From NCBI RefSeq assembly GCF_049723235.1, contig NZ_JBNARB010000003.1:62001-126000 (forward strand): a stretch of DNA of 64,000 nt, given 5' to 3'. The stretch is from Thermovenabulum sp049723235. GTDB lineage: Bacteria > Bacillota > Thermosediminibacteria > Thermosediminibacterales > Thermosediminibacteraceae. The first letter of the stretch is position 1; every line of letters starts with the position of its first letter. This document shows, piece by piece, positions 7,829 to 16,797 of the stretch. The notes beneath the pieces are model-generated. The model saw nothing but the letters and a program-made list of their open reading frames with translations, ran no database searches and had not been told where the DNA came from. The position numbers and the translations under genes are program-made.

Positions 7829-7860
7829 ATCAAATCCCTCATTTCTTTATAAATTTCCAT

Positions 7861-7895
7861 ATAAAAAAGCACCTCTGAATCAACAAAGGCGCTTT
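7861..7895 (-). terminator. Terminator between the tail-tip gene and the holin
   Basis: Arms AAAGCGCCT and AGGTGCTTT (7866-7895, one G:U pair) are followed on the minus strand by TTTTTAT. It lies just past the stop codon of the tail-tip gene and may set late-structural versus lysis expression. Confidence 0.65.
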
Positions 7896-7917
7896 CAAAA
7901 ATTAAAGTTGTTACATT

Positions 7918-9507
7918 CTATGGCTGAAACGGATCCGCCCTTTGGATGTTAAAGTCGTACTGAATCTTCATTGTGTTTGTCGGTGTCTTGGTTACAGGAC
8001 TTGGCAGCAGGGTCATTGCAGCAATAGGTTCCCATAATGTCCAGTAATATTGCCAGTTATAAATTGAACTGCTGCTTGGAACATAATATCTTTTTACGGC
8101 ACATCCACCTGTATCCTCAACTACATATTGGTAGTCAAAGGAATAATTTCTAAATGATATATCGATGATATTAAAATTGTTATCCGTTATGAAAGTATAG
8201 TTTCCATTACAAACAAACCAAGTGTCTGCATCTCTTGGCTGCAGTTTCAAATCATATCCATTCAATGACATTGCACTGGTTGAAAATGGTCCTGCAGGTG
8301 TAGTTGTTGTACTCAAGTCATACAAAGCTGTCTTTGTTAAATTCGCATCAGGATTGCACACCAATATAAATGTCTTGTTTGTTCCACCATTATTGTATCT
8401 TAAAGGTATATACAATTTTCCATTTTTACACCCCATTAACCCATTCTGTAAATAAGAGTCAATATTGCTATACCAGTTTGAAGGTATTTCAGGTATTTGC
8501 TGGCCAATAAGCGTATAGTAGCTATTTGTTAGCGTTGTTTCAACCTTGGTATTATCATCAAGATTCAGCCTATGAAGTTTATTGTTGTATGATGGATAAA
8601 TCATATATACATAATTATTGTCTTGTGCCATCAAATAGGCCGATGGCCTGTAACTTGAGGATGTTAGCCCCATTGTAGTATATAAGTCAACTTCTGAATA
8701 CTCTTCGGTATCAAGATTGATTACTCCCATACATGCCTTTGCTGTATTGTAATTTACTCCAATAATATAGAGTTTGTTGTTGTATTTAAACACCCTGAAT
8801 CTATATGAACTGTAGTTTCCTGGAGTGAAATTTGTTGATGCAGGAATATTTTTAGACTTGCTGCTATAACTGTCTAATTTGAAATTTCTTGATATTTCCT
8901 TTAAACCATATAATATTTCCTGTGTTGATGAATCATATTTCATCTCACACCACCACAGCTTCTGAAATGTTCCATTTGCAGCACTTGTCGGAAAGTCAAA
9001 TACAAAATGCAGATTACTTTCCGTAAAGAAAGATTCGCTGAGATTAATTGTGCCTTTTACTGTACTTGAGCCCGCATACGGCCTTGACTTATCCGCCCAG
9101 CCTATAATATTTCCTTTTATGGCTCTAGCAAAGCCTGATTCCGGTGTAGTATCATCCGTAAGAAATAAATGGCGAAATGGGGCAGTAAAATATGAGTAAT
9201 ATCCGCCTGATTCAGTATAATTTGAATCCTTCGTGGATTGGGTGCTGCCCACCTCCGCGTCGTTATACTCCCATTGCCTGCCCCATGGATTTCCTCTTAT
9301 CCTGCAGCAAAAATAATCCATGAAAGCCATTCTCGCAATTGAGTCGGCAATGCGATTCTCAGTCTTTATTTCACGCTCCAGCTTACCATTTTCATCAAAC
9401 AGCTGAATTGTGACTATACCGTTTATCTCAATATCCGGTTTCATCTTTACATGCTCTTTGATTGTTCCATCTATAAATTTTTTGTCATAGCCTTTGGCTA
9501 CACGCAT
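7918..9507 (-). CDS. Putative tail-tip or receptor-binding protein, family unknown
   Basis: A 529-residue protein between the Tal-like tail protein and the holin, the usual place for tail fibres and receptor-binding proteins. The first 80 residues (IEINGIVTIQLFDENGKLER, TENRIADSIARMAFMDYF) look like a virion-attachment domain. The middle is rich in Tyr, Asn, Ser and Thr with short beta-strand repeats such as NNYVYMIYPSYNNKLHRLNL and NNKLYIIGVNYN, resembling a beta-propeller. I do not recognise the family; host recognition is inferred from position and composition. This kind of gene is usually the most variable between related phages. Confidence 0.6.
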   Translation of the reverse strand: MRVAKGYDKKFIDGTIKEHVKMKPDIEINGIVTIQLFDENGKLEREIKTENRIADSIARMAFMDYFCCRIRGNPWGRQWEYNDAEVGSTQSTKDSNYTESGGYYSYFTAPFRHLFLTDDTTPESGFARAIKGNIIGWADKSRPYAGSSTVKGTINLSESFFTESNLHFVFDFPTSAANGTFQKLWWCEMKYDSSTQEILYGLKEISRNFKLDSYSSKSKNIPASTNFTPGNYSSYRFRVFKYNNKLYIIGVNYNTAKACMGVINLDTEEYSEVDLYTTMGLTSSSYRPSAYLMAQDNNYVYMIYPSYNNKLHRLNLDDNTKVETTLTNSYYTLIGQQIPEIPSNWYSNIDSYLQNGLMGCKNGKLYIPLRYNNGGTNKTFILVCNPDANLTKTALYDLSTTTTPAGPFSTSAMSLNGYDLKLQPRDADTWFVCNGNYTFITDNNFNIIDISFRNYSFDYQYVVEDTGGCAVKRYYVPSSSSIYNWQYYWTLWEPIAAMTLLPSPVTKTPTNTMKIQYDFNIQRADPFQP

Positions 9508-9513
9508 TTTTTA

Positions 9514-11133
9514 TCACACCTCCTGCGTTAAAATAATATCTACAACTTCAGTTGTCCGGTTTTCGCTGACATCAGTATATATAAGCATTTCAGTACATGC
9601 TGCAGGAATAGGAACTTTTGACTCTACTATATAATTGTAAGTCACTCTATTTGAACTTACGTCGGAGTACTTCAGTTCTTCTCTTGCTTCTGCATGGGGT
9701 ATTTCCGAGCTTAAACCTCCTGTTAGATTTCTTCCGTCAATAGCAAGCTGCAGACCATTTGGCAGGATTGTAATAGAACCCGTATCGAGACACAGCTTTA
9801 CACTAAAATAGTGACCGCCTTCCGAAATAGCCACCAATGCCATTGGTACTGCTATTAAGTTATCTCCTATCTGCAGCTTCTGTTTTAAATTGATTGGAAT
9901 GATACTGTTATCGAGGCTATATTTTATAGTTAAAGTGCAAACAGAAGAGGCATTCACACTCAAAATCAAGTAAGACATGATATTTGTATTTCTCACAGTA
10001 CCAATGGGCATATAAATGACTTCCTTTTCAACAGCCCCGACCTCCAGTGTGCTGGGATTTGTATAATACAGCATAGAGCTTAAGGCCTGGGAGATGGTGC
10101 TAGCCAAAATCTCACTGTTTCTTGAAATTTCAGCAAAATACCGGTCAAGGGTGCTTAAAGGCTGCCCCAGTTCCACCTTGGTGTTTTTGGTGCTTAAAAG
10201 GTCTTTTTCAACACCGATCACTTTAACCTTTATATCAATACCGAGGATGCTGTGCGATACCGTTACAATATCCCCCACTTCCACCTGCTCCAAAGCCTTG
10301 TAGTTCTTGTATTCCTCGGTCTGCCCAAGCAGGATGAAATCAACCTTGTAATTGACATCGGGAAGGGCGTGGGCATCCAGATACTTTTGCGCTTCTATTC
10401 TCAGCAGCCCTTCGCTGTTTACCTCTTTAAACTCAACCATCTTGACGAGAGCAAAATCAGGGTAATCCGAACCTTCCCACAGCGGATTTAATAAATATTT
10501 CTCCGGCAGAGTAATTCCATCCATGCCAACCGGGTAAATCCAGGTCGCCACATTGTCGGAGTTGAGCTTTTCGCTGATGCCGATGATGTTTTTGCCATAC
10601 CTGATGTGCACTCCCCGGTCCTTACCTTTGCTTTTCATAATGGCGATTCTGAAATTATCCCTGACCAGCTCCCCCTGCCATTCATTTACAAGCAGGTAAA
10701 CAGCCTCAACCCCATTTTTCTTAACAAGATATTGCGTAGCAACTTCAGTAAGATCCGATTCGGCTGTATATACTTCTGAAAGTCCCATTTCCTCCAGTAT
10801 TATATCAAGCGCTTCTTGACAGGTTTTGTTTTCCACCCGCCGATCTTCAATGATGCAGTTCAAAAGGTCGTAGAAAATATGCCGGGCATAAACAGTGACT
10901 AATCCGGCTTTACTGTCTTTATCAGTGTTATAAATCCTGAATAACTGACCGTCAGCTTTGATTATATTAAAGGGTTTAAGATATTGCGCTTTTTTTGAAT
11001 GCAAAGGATATGACAAGATCAACTCATATTCATTATTAAGCTTTTCGATTATCTTACATTCCACTACCTCATGTAAAACCGCAAGCCCATTTTTATCAAA
11101 GCTCTTCTCTTTTTTATCATAAACATGAATCAT
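9514..11133 (-). CDS. Phage minor structural / tail endopeptidase-like protein (Tal)
   Basis: A 539-residue protein whose N-terminal part (MIHVYDKKEKSF, ECKIIEKLNNEYELILSYPL, YLKPFNIIKADGQLFRIYN, VTVYARHIFYDLLNCII) matches the phage minor structural protein N-terminal domain of siphovirus Tal/gp18-like tail-tip proteins. This baseplate-hub domain sits below the Dit ring. The C-terminal third is a separate beta-rich region. I chose the ATG at 11133 because it overlaps the TGA of the Dit gene (TGATG) and follows GGTGG; an upstream start at 11148 would add five residues with no ribosome-binding site. Confidence 0.87.
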   Translation of the reverse strand: MIHVYDKKEKSFDKNGLAVLHEVVECKIIEKLNNEYELILSYPLHSKKAQYLKPFNIIKADGQLFRIYNTDKDSKAGLVTVYARHIFYDLLNCIIEDRRVENKTCQEALDIILEEMGLSEVYTAESDLTEVATQYLVKKNGVEAVYLLVNEWQGELVRDNFRIAIMKSKGKDRGVHIRYGKNIIGISEKLNSDNVATWIYPVGMDGITLPEKYLLNPLWEGSDYPDFALVKMVEFKEVNSEGLLRIEAQKYLDAHALPDVNYKVDFILLGQTEEYKNYKALEQVEVGDIVTVSHSILGIDIKVKVIGVEKDLLSTKNTKVELGQPLSTLDRYFAEISRNSEILASTISQALSSMLYYTNPSTLEVGAVEKEVIYMPIGTVRNTNIMSYLILSVNASSVCTLTIKYSLDNSIIPINLKQKLQIGDNLIAVPMALVAISEGGHYFSVKLCLDTGSITILPNGLQLAIDGRNLTGGLSSEIPHAEAREELKYSDVSSNRVTYNYIVESKVPIPAACTEMLIYTDVSENRTTEVVDIILTQEV

Positions 11134-11849
11134 CACAACCACCGCCAATTGGGAGTGATTTCTAATTTAGAAACCCCACCGTTAAAAGCAACAATATTAT
11201 TGCCAATATCAAGAACAGGAAACTCGCCGGACATGTAATTATTAGCATTTAATAGGATTCCACCTTCAACAAAATAGGCTTCCTCAAACTCGCTATCAAT
11301 AACAACATAAGGCTTATCAATGTTTGTTAGTCTGACTTCCCGGCCATTAATAACAAAACTGCCATCTCCTGAACAATAAACCTTTATTATAGGCCTACTC
11401 TTAACAGTCCCATGGTTAAAAACAGAGGTTCCTGTTCCTTCAGTAATATTAATAACCTCATTCATTACTGAGTATTTGAAAGGCCTGCAGTTAAACAGAA
11501 TGACAAACCGGGAGGCAATTTTCAGGATGATTTCAAAATCGATGCTGTTTACAACCTGTGCTCTGTATTTCTTATCGCTCTGAAAACTGAAAATAAGGTC
11601 ACTTTCGCCTGAACCAATGAGCCATGCCTTAATATCGTCAATTTTGCCTTGTATATTGCCAATTACAGCACACTCTACGGATAAGGTTATATCTTCATAG
11701 GTTTCCTCGTCATATCTCAGACTCGAATTTCTTCCCGGAATGCTAATGTATGAAACTCTTCGCTTTGGAGAAGGTACATTGGGCCGCTTTTCTATAAATA
11801 TCCCATAATCTTTAAAACTGTCTTTGCTATTAAAGACAAAACTAAGCAT
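11133..11849 (-). CDS. Distal tail protein (Dit)
   Basis: A 238-residue protein with the siphovirus Dit/phage tail component pattern: an N-terminal SFVFNSKDSFKDYGIFIEKRP, then PGRNSSLRYDEETYEDITLSV, and a RFVILFNCRPFKY segment followed by a galectin-like C-terminal part. Dit forms the hexameric ring that joins the tail tube to the tail tip. Its stop overlaps the Tal start by one base, and its ATG overlaps the stop of the tape-measure gene, so tape measure, Dit and Tal are translationally coupled. Confidence 0.88.
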   Translation of the reverse strand: MLSFVFNSKDSFKDYGIFIEKRPNVPSPKRRVSYISIPGRNSSLRYDEETYEDITLSVECAVIGNIQGKIDDIKAWLIGSGESDLIFSFQSDKKYRAQVVNSIDFEIILKIASRFVILFNCRPFKYSVMNEVINITEGTGTSVFNHGTVKSRPIIKVYCSGDGSFVINGREVRLTNIDKPYVVIDSEFEEAYFVEGGILLNANNYMSGEFPVLDIGNNIVAFNGGVSKLEITPNWRWL

Positions 11850-14137
11850 TATGCACCACCCCTTGCCAAGGATAAACGCTGTCTATAAAACTCAAATTCA
11901 TAAGCAAGCTGCTCAATATCCTTTTCCGTATTGTTATAGAAATTTTCAATATGGAGTATAAATCCATTACCATTTACAGCACTCTTTCCAGTGATGCCTG
12001 AAGCACCCGTCTTAAGACCTGCATCTATCTCAAATTCAGTAGGAATAGCCTTTTGCATATCCTGTACGACTGTGTTCATTGCTTTATCAAACCCTATTCC
12101 TATTCCTTCACCCATGTTTTTCCCGATACCAGCAAAAACTGTTGATGGTGAATGTATGCCCAGGAGATTTTTTGCCCCCTCAACGATTCCGGAAAAGAAA
12201 CCTGATATTTTGTCCTTTATCCAGCTTCCAAGGCTTTGGATGCCTTCCCACAATCCTTTTACGATGTTCCTGCCAATATCTGCAACTGAGGGAATAGCCT
12301 TTCCCAACCCTTGGATAATTGCGGATATAATTTGAGGCAAGCTTGCCACAAGTTGGGGTATTGCTTTGATAAGGCCTGCTGCCAATTGGACAGTAAGCTG
12401 TATGCCCATCTCCACAATCTTCGGCAAGTTATTTGTGATAAAGTTTATGATGGCCATAATAAGCCGAGGTAATGCCTCTATAAGCTTTGGCAGAGCGTTC
12501 AAAAGTCCCTGCGCTAACCCTTCAATAATGGCAAATGCTGCTTCAAGTATCTGATCCATGTTGTTTATCAGCGTCTCACAGATAAGGATGACGGCTTCGA
12601 CAATAGCCGGGATCAGCTCCGGAAGCGCCTCCCCGATACCAGTCGCCAGCGTAACAACCATTTGAACTGCAGCTTCCACCAAAGCAGGAAGATTGTCAAT
12701 GATTCCTTGCACCAGCGCCATTACAAGCTGCAGGGCGCCGTCTGTTATCTGCGGCAGTGCGTCAATCAAAGCCTGCAAAAGTGTCATGACAATTTGTACC
12801 GCCGCGTCTATAATAACTGGAAGATTGTCCACAATAGCCTCGCCGACGGAGGTGACGATATCCAAGCCTACCTGAATGAGCTTTGGCAGGTTTTCCATCA
12901 GCATGCTCACAAGGCTTCCTACCGTATTACCGATGACCCCGCTTATCTTCGTCCAGTCGCCATTGGCTTCAGATAATCCACGAGTAAATTCCCCAAGAAG
13001 CGCAACTCCGTCGTCGGCCAACACCTGAAGCTGGGGGAGCAGTACGGTGCCCAGCATGTTCTTGGCCGCTGTGCTGCCAGCCTTGAGCCGCTGGATACTG
13101 TCATCGAATTTCCCGAGAGCTTTGAGCGAATCTTCGCTCATAACCGCGCCCATGCGTTTTGCTTCTTCGGTAAGTTCAGCTATGCCTGCCGAACCCTGCG
13201 CGATTAGTGGATTGAGCTCCTGCGCAGATTTTCCGAAGATCTGCATGGCCAGCGCGTCGCGCTCGGTTTCGTTGGACACCTTACCAAGTGCATCTATGGT
13301 TTCCCAGTATACGGCTTCGCTGTCGCGTAAGTTACCGCTGACATCAGTGACCGAAACGCCGAGCTTCCGGTAAGCGTCCGCGATCTCGCCAGTGCCTTTT
13401 CTTGCGGAAGACATGGACTTGACGTTCTTTGCCATGCTGCCGGTCAGAGTTTCCAATGAGACATCCACAAGTTCTGCGGCGTATTTATACGCCTGCAGGC
13501 TGTCGGTGGACATGCCGGTTACGGTTGAAGCGGTTAGAATTTCATCAGCATAGGCCGCGGAATTTACCGACATATCCACAAGAGCCTTTCCCGCGCCGAC
13601 CGCCGCCGTACCAATGGCCGCCAGGGCTGCGCCCATGGCCAAGCCGATTCCTTTCAAAACGCCGCCCAGTTTTTCAAAGCGACCGCCCGCGTCATCCGCC
13701 TGATCCGCGGCTTTTTTAATCTCGTCGCCAAATTCATCCGCTTGTTTTTCCGCTTCATCAAACTCTTTTTCTGCATTATCCAGCGCTTTGTTGTTTGCCT
13801 CCAGCTCACGCTCCATTTTGTTCAGCTCGGCTTTGGCATTATTAAGCTGTATTTGCCATGACTGAGTACGTCTGTCGGTTTCTCCGAAAGATGAGGCGGC
13901 ATTGGCAAGCGCTTTCTCCAAAGTAGCTATTTTTTCTTTCTGCAATTCGATCTCTTTGTTAAGCACCTTGTTTCTTGCAGTAACAGCTTCAACTGATTTA
14001 TCCTGCTTGTCGAACTGAGATGCGACCAGGTTCATTTCGCTACCCAGTACATTAAAGCTTTGGTTAATCTCACGAATGGCGTTTTTAAATTCCTTTTCGC
14101 CTTCAATCCCGATCTTCAAGCCAAAATTGTCTGCCAT
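11849..14137 (-). CDS. Tail tape measure protein
   Basis: This 762-residue protein sets tail length. It begins with a long coiled coil (about 15-150: ELQKEKIATLEKALANAAS, KAELNKMERELEANNKALDN). A glycine/alanine-rich hydrophobic stretch follows (LGGVLKGIGLAMGAALAAIG), then a conserved ADEILTASTVTGMSTDSLQAY region. Next come many imperfect hydrophobic repeats of the form VDNLPVIIDAAVQIVMTLLQ (about 400-620), and finally the IHSPSTVFAGIGKNMGEGIG motif typical of tape-measure C-termini. Position between the assembly chaperones and Dit agrees. Base composition in its N-terminal third is more G+C-rich than in the neighbouring genes. Confidence 0.92.
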   Translation of the reverse strand: MADNFGLKIGIEGEKEFKNAIREINQSFNVLGSEMNLVASQFDKQDKSVEAVTARNKVLNKEIELQKEKIATLEKALANAASSFGETDRRTQSWQIQLNNAKAELNKMERELEANNKALDNAEKEFDEAEKQADEFGDEIKKAADQADDAGGRFEKLGGVLKGIGLAMGAALAAIGTAAVGAGKALVDMSVNSAAYADEILTASTVTGMSTDSLQAYKYAAELVDVSLETLTGSMAKNVKSMSSARKGTGEIADAYRKLGVSVTDVSGNLRDSEAVYWETIDALGKVSNETERDALAMQIFGKSAQELNPLIAQGSAGIAELTEEAKRMGAVMSEDSLKALGKFDDSIQRLKAGSTAAKNMLGTVLLPQLQVLADDGVALLGEFTRGLSEANGDWTKISGVIGNTVGSLVSMLMENLPKLIQVGLDIVTSVGEAIVDNLPVIIDAAVQIVMTLLQALIDALPQITDGALQLVMALVQGIIDNLPALVEAAVQMVVTLATGIGEALPELIPAIVEAVILICETLINNMDQILEAAFAIIEGLAQGLLNALPKLIEALPRLIMAIINFITNNLPKIVEMGIQLTVQLAAGLIKAIPQLVASLPQIISAIIQGLGKAIPSVADIGRNIVKGLWEGIQSLGSWIKDKISGFFSGIVEGAKNLLGIHSPSTVFAGIGKNMGEGIGIGFDKAMNTVVQDMQKAIPTEFEIDAGLKTGASGITGKSAVNGNGFILHIENFYNNTEKDIEQLAYEFEFYRQRLSLARGGA

Positions 14138-14164
14138 ATAACCGCCTCCTTTCCTGCAAAATTT

Positions 14165-14368
14165 TTAGATTCCATAAGGTATCACATCATCAATGGTCAG
14201 CATACGCTTTGGTTTGGCCAGCCCTAAAAACTGCTTATGGCACTCCCATAAATCAAGCAGGTACCCAATAGGCATGAGCCATACTTCTTCCTCTGAACGG
14301 TTGAGCTGGACAGTGCCGTAATATAAAAGCCGAGTGAACAATTCCTCATCGCTCACTCGGCCGGTGTG
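14165..14368 (-). CDS. Tail assembly chaperone, -1 frame extension (gpGT-type)
   Basis: This frame encodes the T extension of the tail-assembly chaperone. It is reached by -1 frameshifting from the upstream G-type ORF at the A AAA AAC heptamer (14374-14368). From the shift point it adds 67 residues (HTGRVSDEELFTRLLYYG...IDDVIPYGI), giving a predicted 190-residue fusion. A GTG at 14356 could start a stand-alone 63-residue protein but has no good ribosome-binding site. In lambda, gpG and gpGT bind the tape measure and recruit the tail tube protein. Gene order (tail tube, G, GT, tape measure) is identical here. Confidence 0.82.
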   Translation of the reverse strand, partial: HTGRVSDEELFTRLLYYGTVQLNRSEEEVWLMPIGYLLDLWECHKQFLGLAKPKRMLTIDDVIPYGI

Positions 14369-14736
14369 TTTTTTAAGTCATCCTCACTTTCAACGTTTCT
14401 TTTGGTACCCTTGAACATTGCTTCCATGATAGCGTCTTTATATGCTGCCAGTTCCAAAGGAGATGTGAGAAGTTCCACTGTCTCTTCAGTCAGGAGTTCA
14501 CACTTATCCTGATTTTTGAGGTTGTGTATCAAAATGCTCTGGTTGGCCAGCAGTGTAATCAGCCATACCACTTCGTCAAGAGCCATCTCGAAGTTCTCGG
14601 TTTTCATCAGTTTCGTGCCGAGGTTTTCAAGACCGCCGTACCTTTTTGCAATCTCCTTTGTCGCTTTAGTGGTTAGAATAAGCTGATATTCTTCATCGCC
14701 GATTTTGATAATTGCGCTTCTGTCATTATCCTGCAT
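14353..14736 (-). CDS. Tail assembly chaperone (gpG-type)
   Basis: A 127-residue protein (IIKIGDEEYQLILTTKATKEI, KRYGGLENLGTKLMKTENFE, VVWLITLLANQSILIHN) typical of the G-like tail assembly chaperones of Gram-positive siphoviruses. It lies between the major tail protein and the tape measure. Codon 122-123 (AAA AAC), preceded by the A of a TTA leucine codon, forms a canonical -1 slippery heptamer that leads into the overlapping downstream frame. Its start codon overlaps the stop of the tail tube gene. Confidence 0.85.
   Translation of the reverse strand: MQDNDRSAIIKIGDEEYQLILTTKATKEIAKRYGGLENLGTKLMKTENFEMALDEVVWLITLLANQSILIHNLKNQDKCELLTEETVELLTSPLELAAYKDAIMEAMFKGTKRNVESEDDLKNTPAE
14368..14374 (-). 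other. Programmed -1 ribosomal frameshift site A AAA AAC
   Basis: On the minus strand the heptamer A AAA AAC sits exactly in the X XXY YYZ register of the zero frame (TTA AAA AAC), four codons before the TGA at 14355. The -1 frame is open for 67 codons past this site. Confidence 0.88.
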
Positions 14737-15335
14737 TATTCGCTGCCTCCTCCCACAGCAAATACCGGCTCATAAACTTCCGTATACCAGCCGGTAATGG
14801 TTTCAGGCGATACACCGGGGTCGTCTTCGCTGACCTCCGCCTTCCAGGGATGTTTACCTTGGCCATCTGGTTTGTTACGTCTCATGACTGTCCCTTCAAT
14901 GGTGGGTGTCGAAAAGGTGATGCTATCACCTTTCGTTTGCAGATTTGTCGCCGGGATACCGAATTTTACTCTATACAGCCAAAAGTACCGGTACTTGCCG
15001 TTAGCTTTCTTGGCTCTAAAGCCAATTGCCACAGGCGCGCCCCCATCCTCACTGGCAGAAATCAGCACCTTGTTGTCGTCAAGGGTGGCTCCTGTCAAAA
15101 CCTCTGCAGCGGCAGCGCCGATATCCGCAACACCGAGAGATAAGGTGCCGCTTTGAAACTCCTTGACTACTTCTGCCGCTCCGTCATCGGCATAAAGCGT
15201 CGCCTCGGCCAGTTCCACCGAAAGCTCCGCCGTAATCGCCTTAGCCAGCGGAACAGGCGTGTCATAAGTCTCTTCTCCGTTTTCATTCTCGGTTATTTTA
15301 GCGTAATATAACCTGTCCAGTCCGATTGTAGCCAT
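14736..15335 (-). CDS. Major tail (tube) protein, phi13 family
   Basis: A 199-residue tail tube protein. MATIGLDRLYYAKITENENG at the start, ITAELSVELAEATLYADDGAAE, and a SPTIEGTVMRRN-like ending region followed by EPVFAVGGGSE fit the phi13-type major tail protein family (TIGR01603-like). I chose the ATG at 15335, which has AAAGGAGG about 10 bases upstream; an ATG at 15344 would lie one base from that ribosome-binding site. Its stop overlaps the chaperone start. Confidence 0.88.
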   Translation of the reverse strand: MATIGLDRLYYAKITENENGEETYDTPVPLAKAITAELSVELAEATLYADDGAAEVVKEFQSGTLSLGVADIGAAAAEVLTGATLDDNKVLISASEDGGAPVAIGFRAKKANGKYRYFWLYRVKFGIPATNLQTKGDSITFSTPTIEGTVMRRNKPDGQGKHPWKAEVSEDDPGVSPETITGWYTEVYEPVFAVGGGSE

Positions 15336-15340
15336 GCCTT

Positions 15341-15685
15341 TCATTCCTCCTTTATTTCATATTCTTTTGCCACATCAATGGCATAGTGGTGATAGCCGGT
15401 ATCGTCCTCATGGCCAATATACCGCCTGTCGGTAATGGTAAAGCCCGCTTGAAGCAATGTGCTCACTATTTCGTTTTTACGGGCAGTGTAGTTTCCCTTT
15501 ATAAATAAAGACAACCGTACCTCCTGGGTTTCAGCCTGAGGCCGGTTGTCTGCAAAAACCTCAAATGTATCTGTCATCGGAGTAATGACAAGGTACTCAT
15601 CTGGCGGTACACCGCTAAAAACTCCGGTTTCAACGGGGATACCCAAAACATACAATAACGAATTTAACTCTGATAATATGCTCAT
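15341..15685 (-). CDS. Tail completion / neck protein
   Basis: A 114-residue protein (MSILSELNSLLYVLGIPVET, PPDEYLVITPMTDTFEVFAD, VRLSLFIKGNYTARKNEIVS, VAKEYEIKEE) with the size and position of siphovirus tail-terminator/neck proteins between the HK97 gp10-like protein and the major tail protein. Its ATG overlaps the stop of the upstream gene (ATGA), which decides the start; the longer frame from 15733 has no ribosome-binding site. The specific role (tail terminator) is inferred from synteny. Confidence 0.75.
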   Translation of the reverse strand: MSILSELNSLLYVLGIPVETGVFSGVPPDEYLVITPMTDTFEVFADNRPQAETQEVRLSLFIKGNYTARKNEIVSTLLQAGFTITDRRYIGHEDDTGYHHYAIDVAKEYEIKEE

Positions 15686-16113
15686 ATCCGCCCCAGCTCC
15701 TGTTCCAGCCTTGTTTTCATTGCTTCGATGCAAGACTTCCTTGTAGCTGATTTTGCAGGTTTCAAAAAGGGTCTTGGAGGCTGCCCGGACTTGCCGTATT
15801 CGATAATATTAGCAATCTTCGCATTGCTTTCCCCATCTTTCCTTGGTTCTGTAAAGCCGACTTTTATGTTGTGGTTTCCATCCCTGTCCTGTTTAGCAGG
15901 AGATAATCCCAAAGCATTTACCAATTCACCGGTTGCCCTGGACGGGTATTTAGTGCCGCTTCCGATGACCGACTGCAGGTTGGACTTTACTTTTGAAAGA
16001 ACCACTTCTCCGCCTGCTTCCAATACCTTAGGTATTATTTCATCTGTCCTTTCTCCAAGTCTGGAAAGCCTGAACAAGAACTCTTCCGGCATTTTAACTT
16101 CCACCTTAGCCAC
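15682..16113 (-). CDS. HK97 gp10-like phage protein
   Basis: A 143-residue protein with the HK97-gp10 signature: an N-terminal VKMPEEFLFRLSRLGERTDE helix, VVLSKVKSNLQSVIG, and the PPRPFLKPA motif near the C-terminus that is characteristic of this head-tail connector/tail completion family. A well-placed ribosome-binding site (GGAGGTGG) precedes the ATG. It is the third of four small connector genes between the capsid and tail tube genes. Confidence 0.87.
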   Translation of the reverse strand: MAKVEVKMPEEFLFRLSRLGERTDEIIPKVLEAGGEVVLSKVKSNLQSVIGSGTKYPSRATGELVNALGLSPAKQDRDGNHNIKVGFTEPRKDGESNAKIANIIEYGKSGQPPRPFLKPAKSATRKSCIEAMKTRLEQELGRI

Positions 16114-16130
16114 TTTGCAGCCACCTCCTC

Positions 16131-16466
16131 TTATGCTTTGCTTGATTTCACCTTTTCCGCAAGCACCTCAATATACATTCCGCGCCCTTTTACGTCCTCA
16201 ACACTGATAATATTGTACCTGCCATCGCTGCAAACGAGTACAAGATCTGTGGTAACTTCCAGGTTAGGTATCTTACGGAAGCGAAACAGGGCAGACGCCT
16301 GCGAAAACGCCGCCCTGTTTGCCCATTTTTCACTGCCATGCCTGTCTTCCTTGTATGCCCTTATTGAAGCGAGAATGACATCACCTTTTTCAGCAAACCC
16401 CTCACTATCCTTAACCGGCTTGGTTGAGATAATGTCCACGAAAGTTTTCATGTTACCAAAGCCCAT
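16131..16466 (-). CDS. Phage head closure (head-tail adaptor) protein
   Basis: A 111-residue protein (MKTFVDIISTKPVKDSEGFA, ILASIRAYKEDRHGSEKWAN, FRFRKIPNLEVTTDLVLVC, GRYNIISVEDVKGRGMYIEV) matching the head-tail adaptor/head closure family that seals the connector after packaging. The start at 16466 has GGAAGGTG 6 bases upstream; the longer frame from 16481 overlaps the upstream gene without a ribosome-binding site. Confidence 0.85.
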   Translation of the reverse strand: MGFGNMKTFVDIISTKPVKDSEGFAEKGDVILASIRAYKEDRHGSEKWANRAAFSQASALFRFRKIPNLEVTTDLVLVCSDGRYNIISVEDVKGRGMYIEVLAEKVKSSKA

Positions 16467-16468
16467 AT

Positions 16469-16777
16469 TTACACCTTCCAATCCCGGTCAAGCCGCAACA
16501 AAAGGTTAACTGTATTCCATACCTGCTGTCCTGCCTGCACACTATCCCCAAAAAAGCCAGCCGTCGAGCCATCCCTGCTTTCGTAGAAATGGCTCGACAG
16601 CATAATGACAGCCTGCTCAGTAGTAGGCGGCATTGGGTTTTCGGCATAATATCCTTCCGGCTTTTTCTGATAACTTTCTGCATAGGCCACTGCGGCTTTG
16701 ATATACTCTTGTAAAAGTGCGTCATCTTCGTTGTGTTGCAATATGAGGTTTGCTTTAACCTTCTCCAAAAGTTCCAT
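16469..16777 (-). CDS. Head-tail connector protein (gp6-like)
   Basis: A 102-residue helical protein (MELLEKVKANLILQHNEDDA, LLQEYIKAAVAYAESYQKK, AVIMLSSHFYESRD, VNLLLRLDRDWKV) with the pattern of the gp6/QLRG DNA-packaging connector family, placed directly after the capsid gene as in HK97. Start at 16777 was chosen because GGAGGG lies 8 bases upstream; a start at 16798 would precede that site. Confidence 0.87.
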   Translation of the reverse strand: MELLEKVKANLILQHNEDDALLQEYIKAAVAYAESYQKKPEGYYAENPMPPTTEQAVIMLSSHFYESRDGSTAGFFGDSVQAGQQVWNTVNLLLRLDRDWKV

Positions 16778-16797
16778 GCCGCAGCCCTCCGTTTTCA

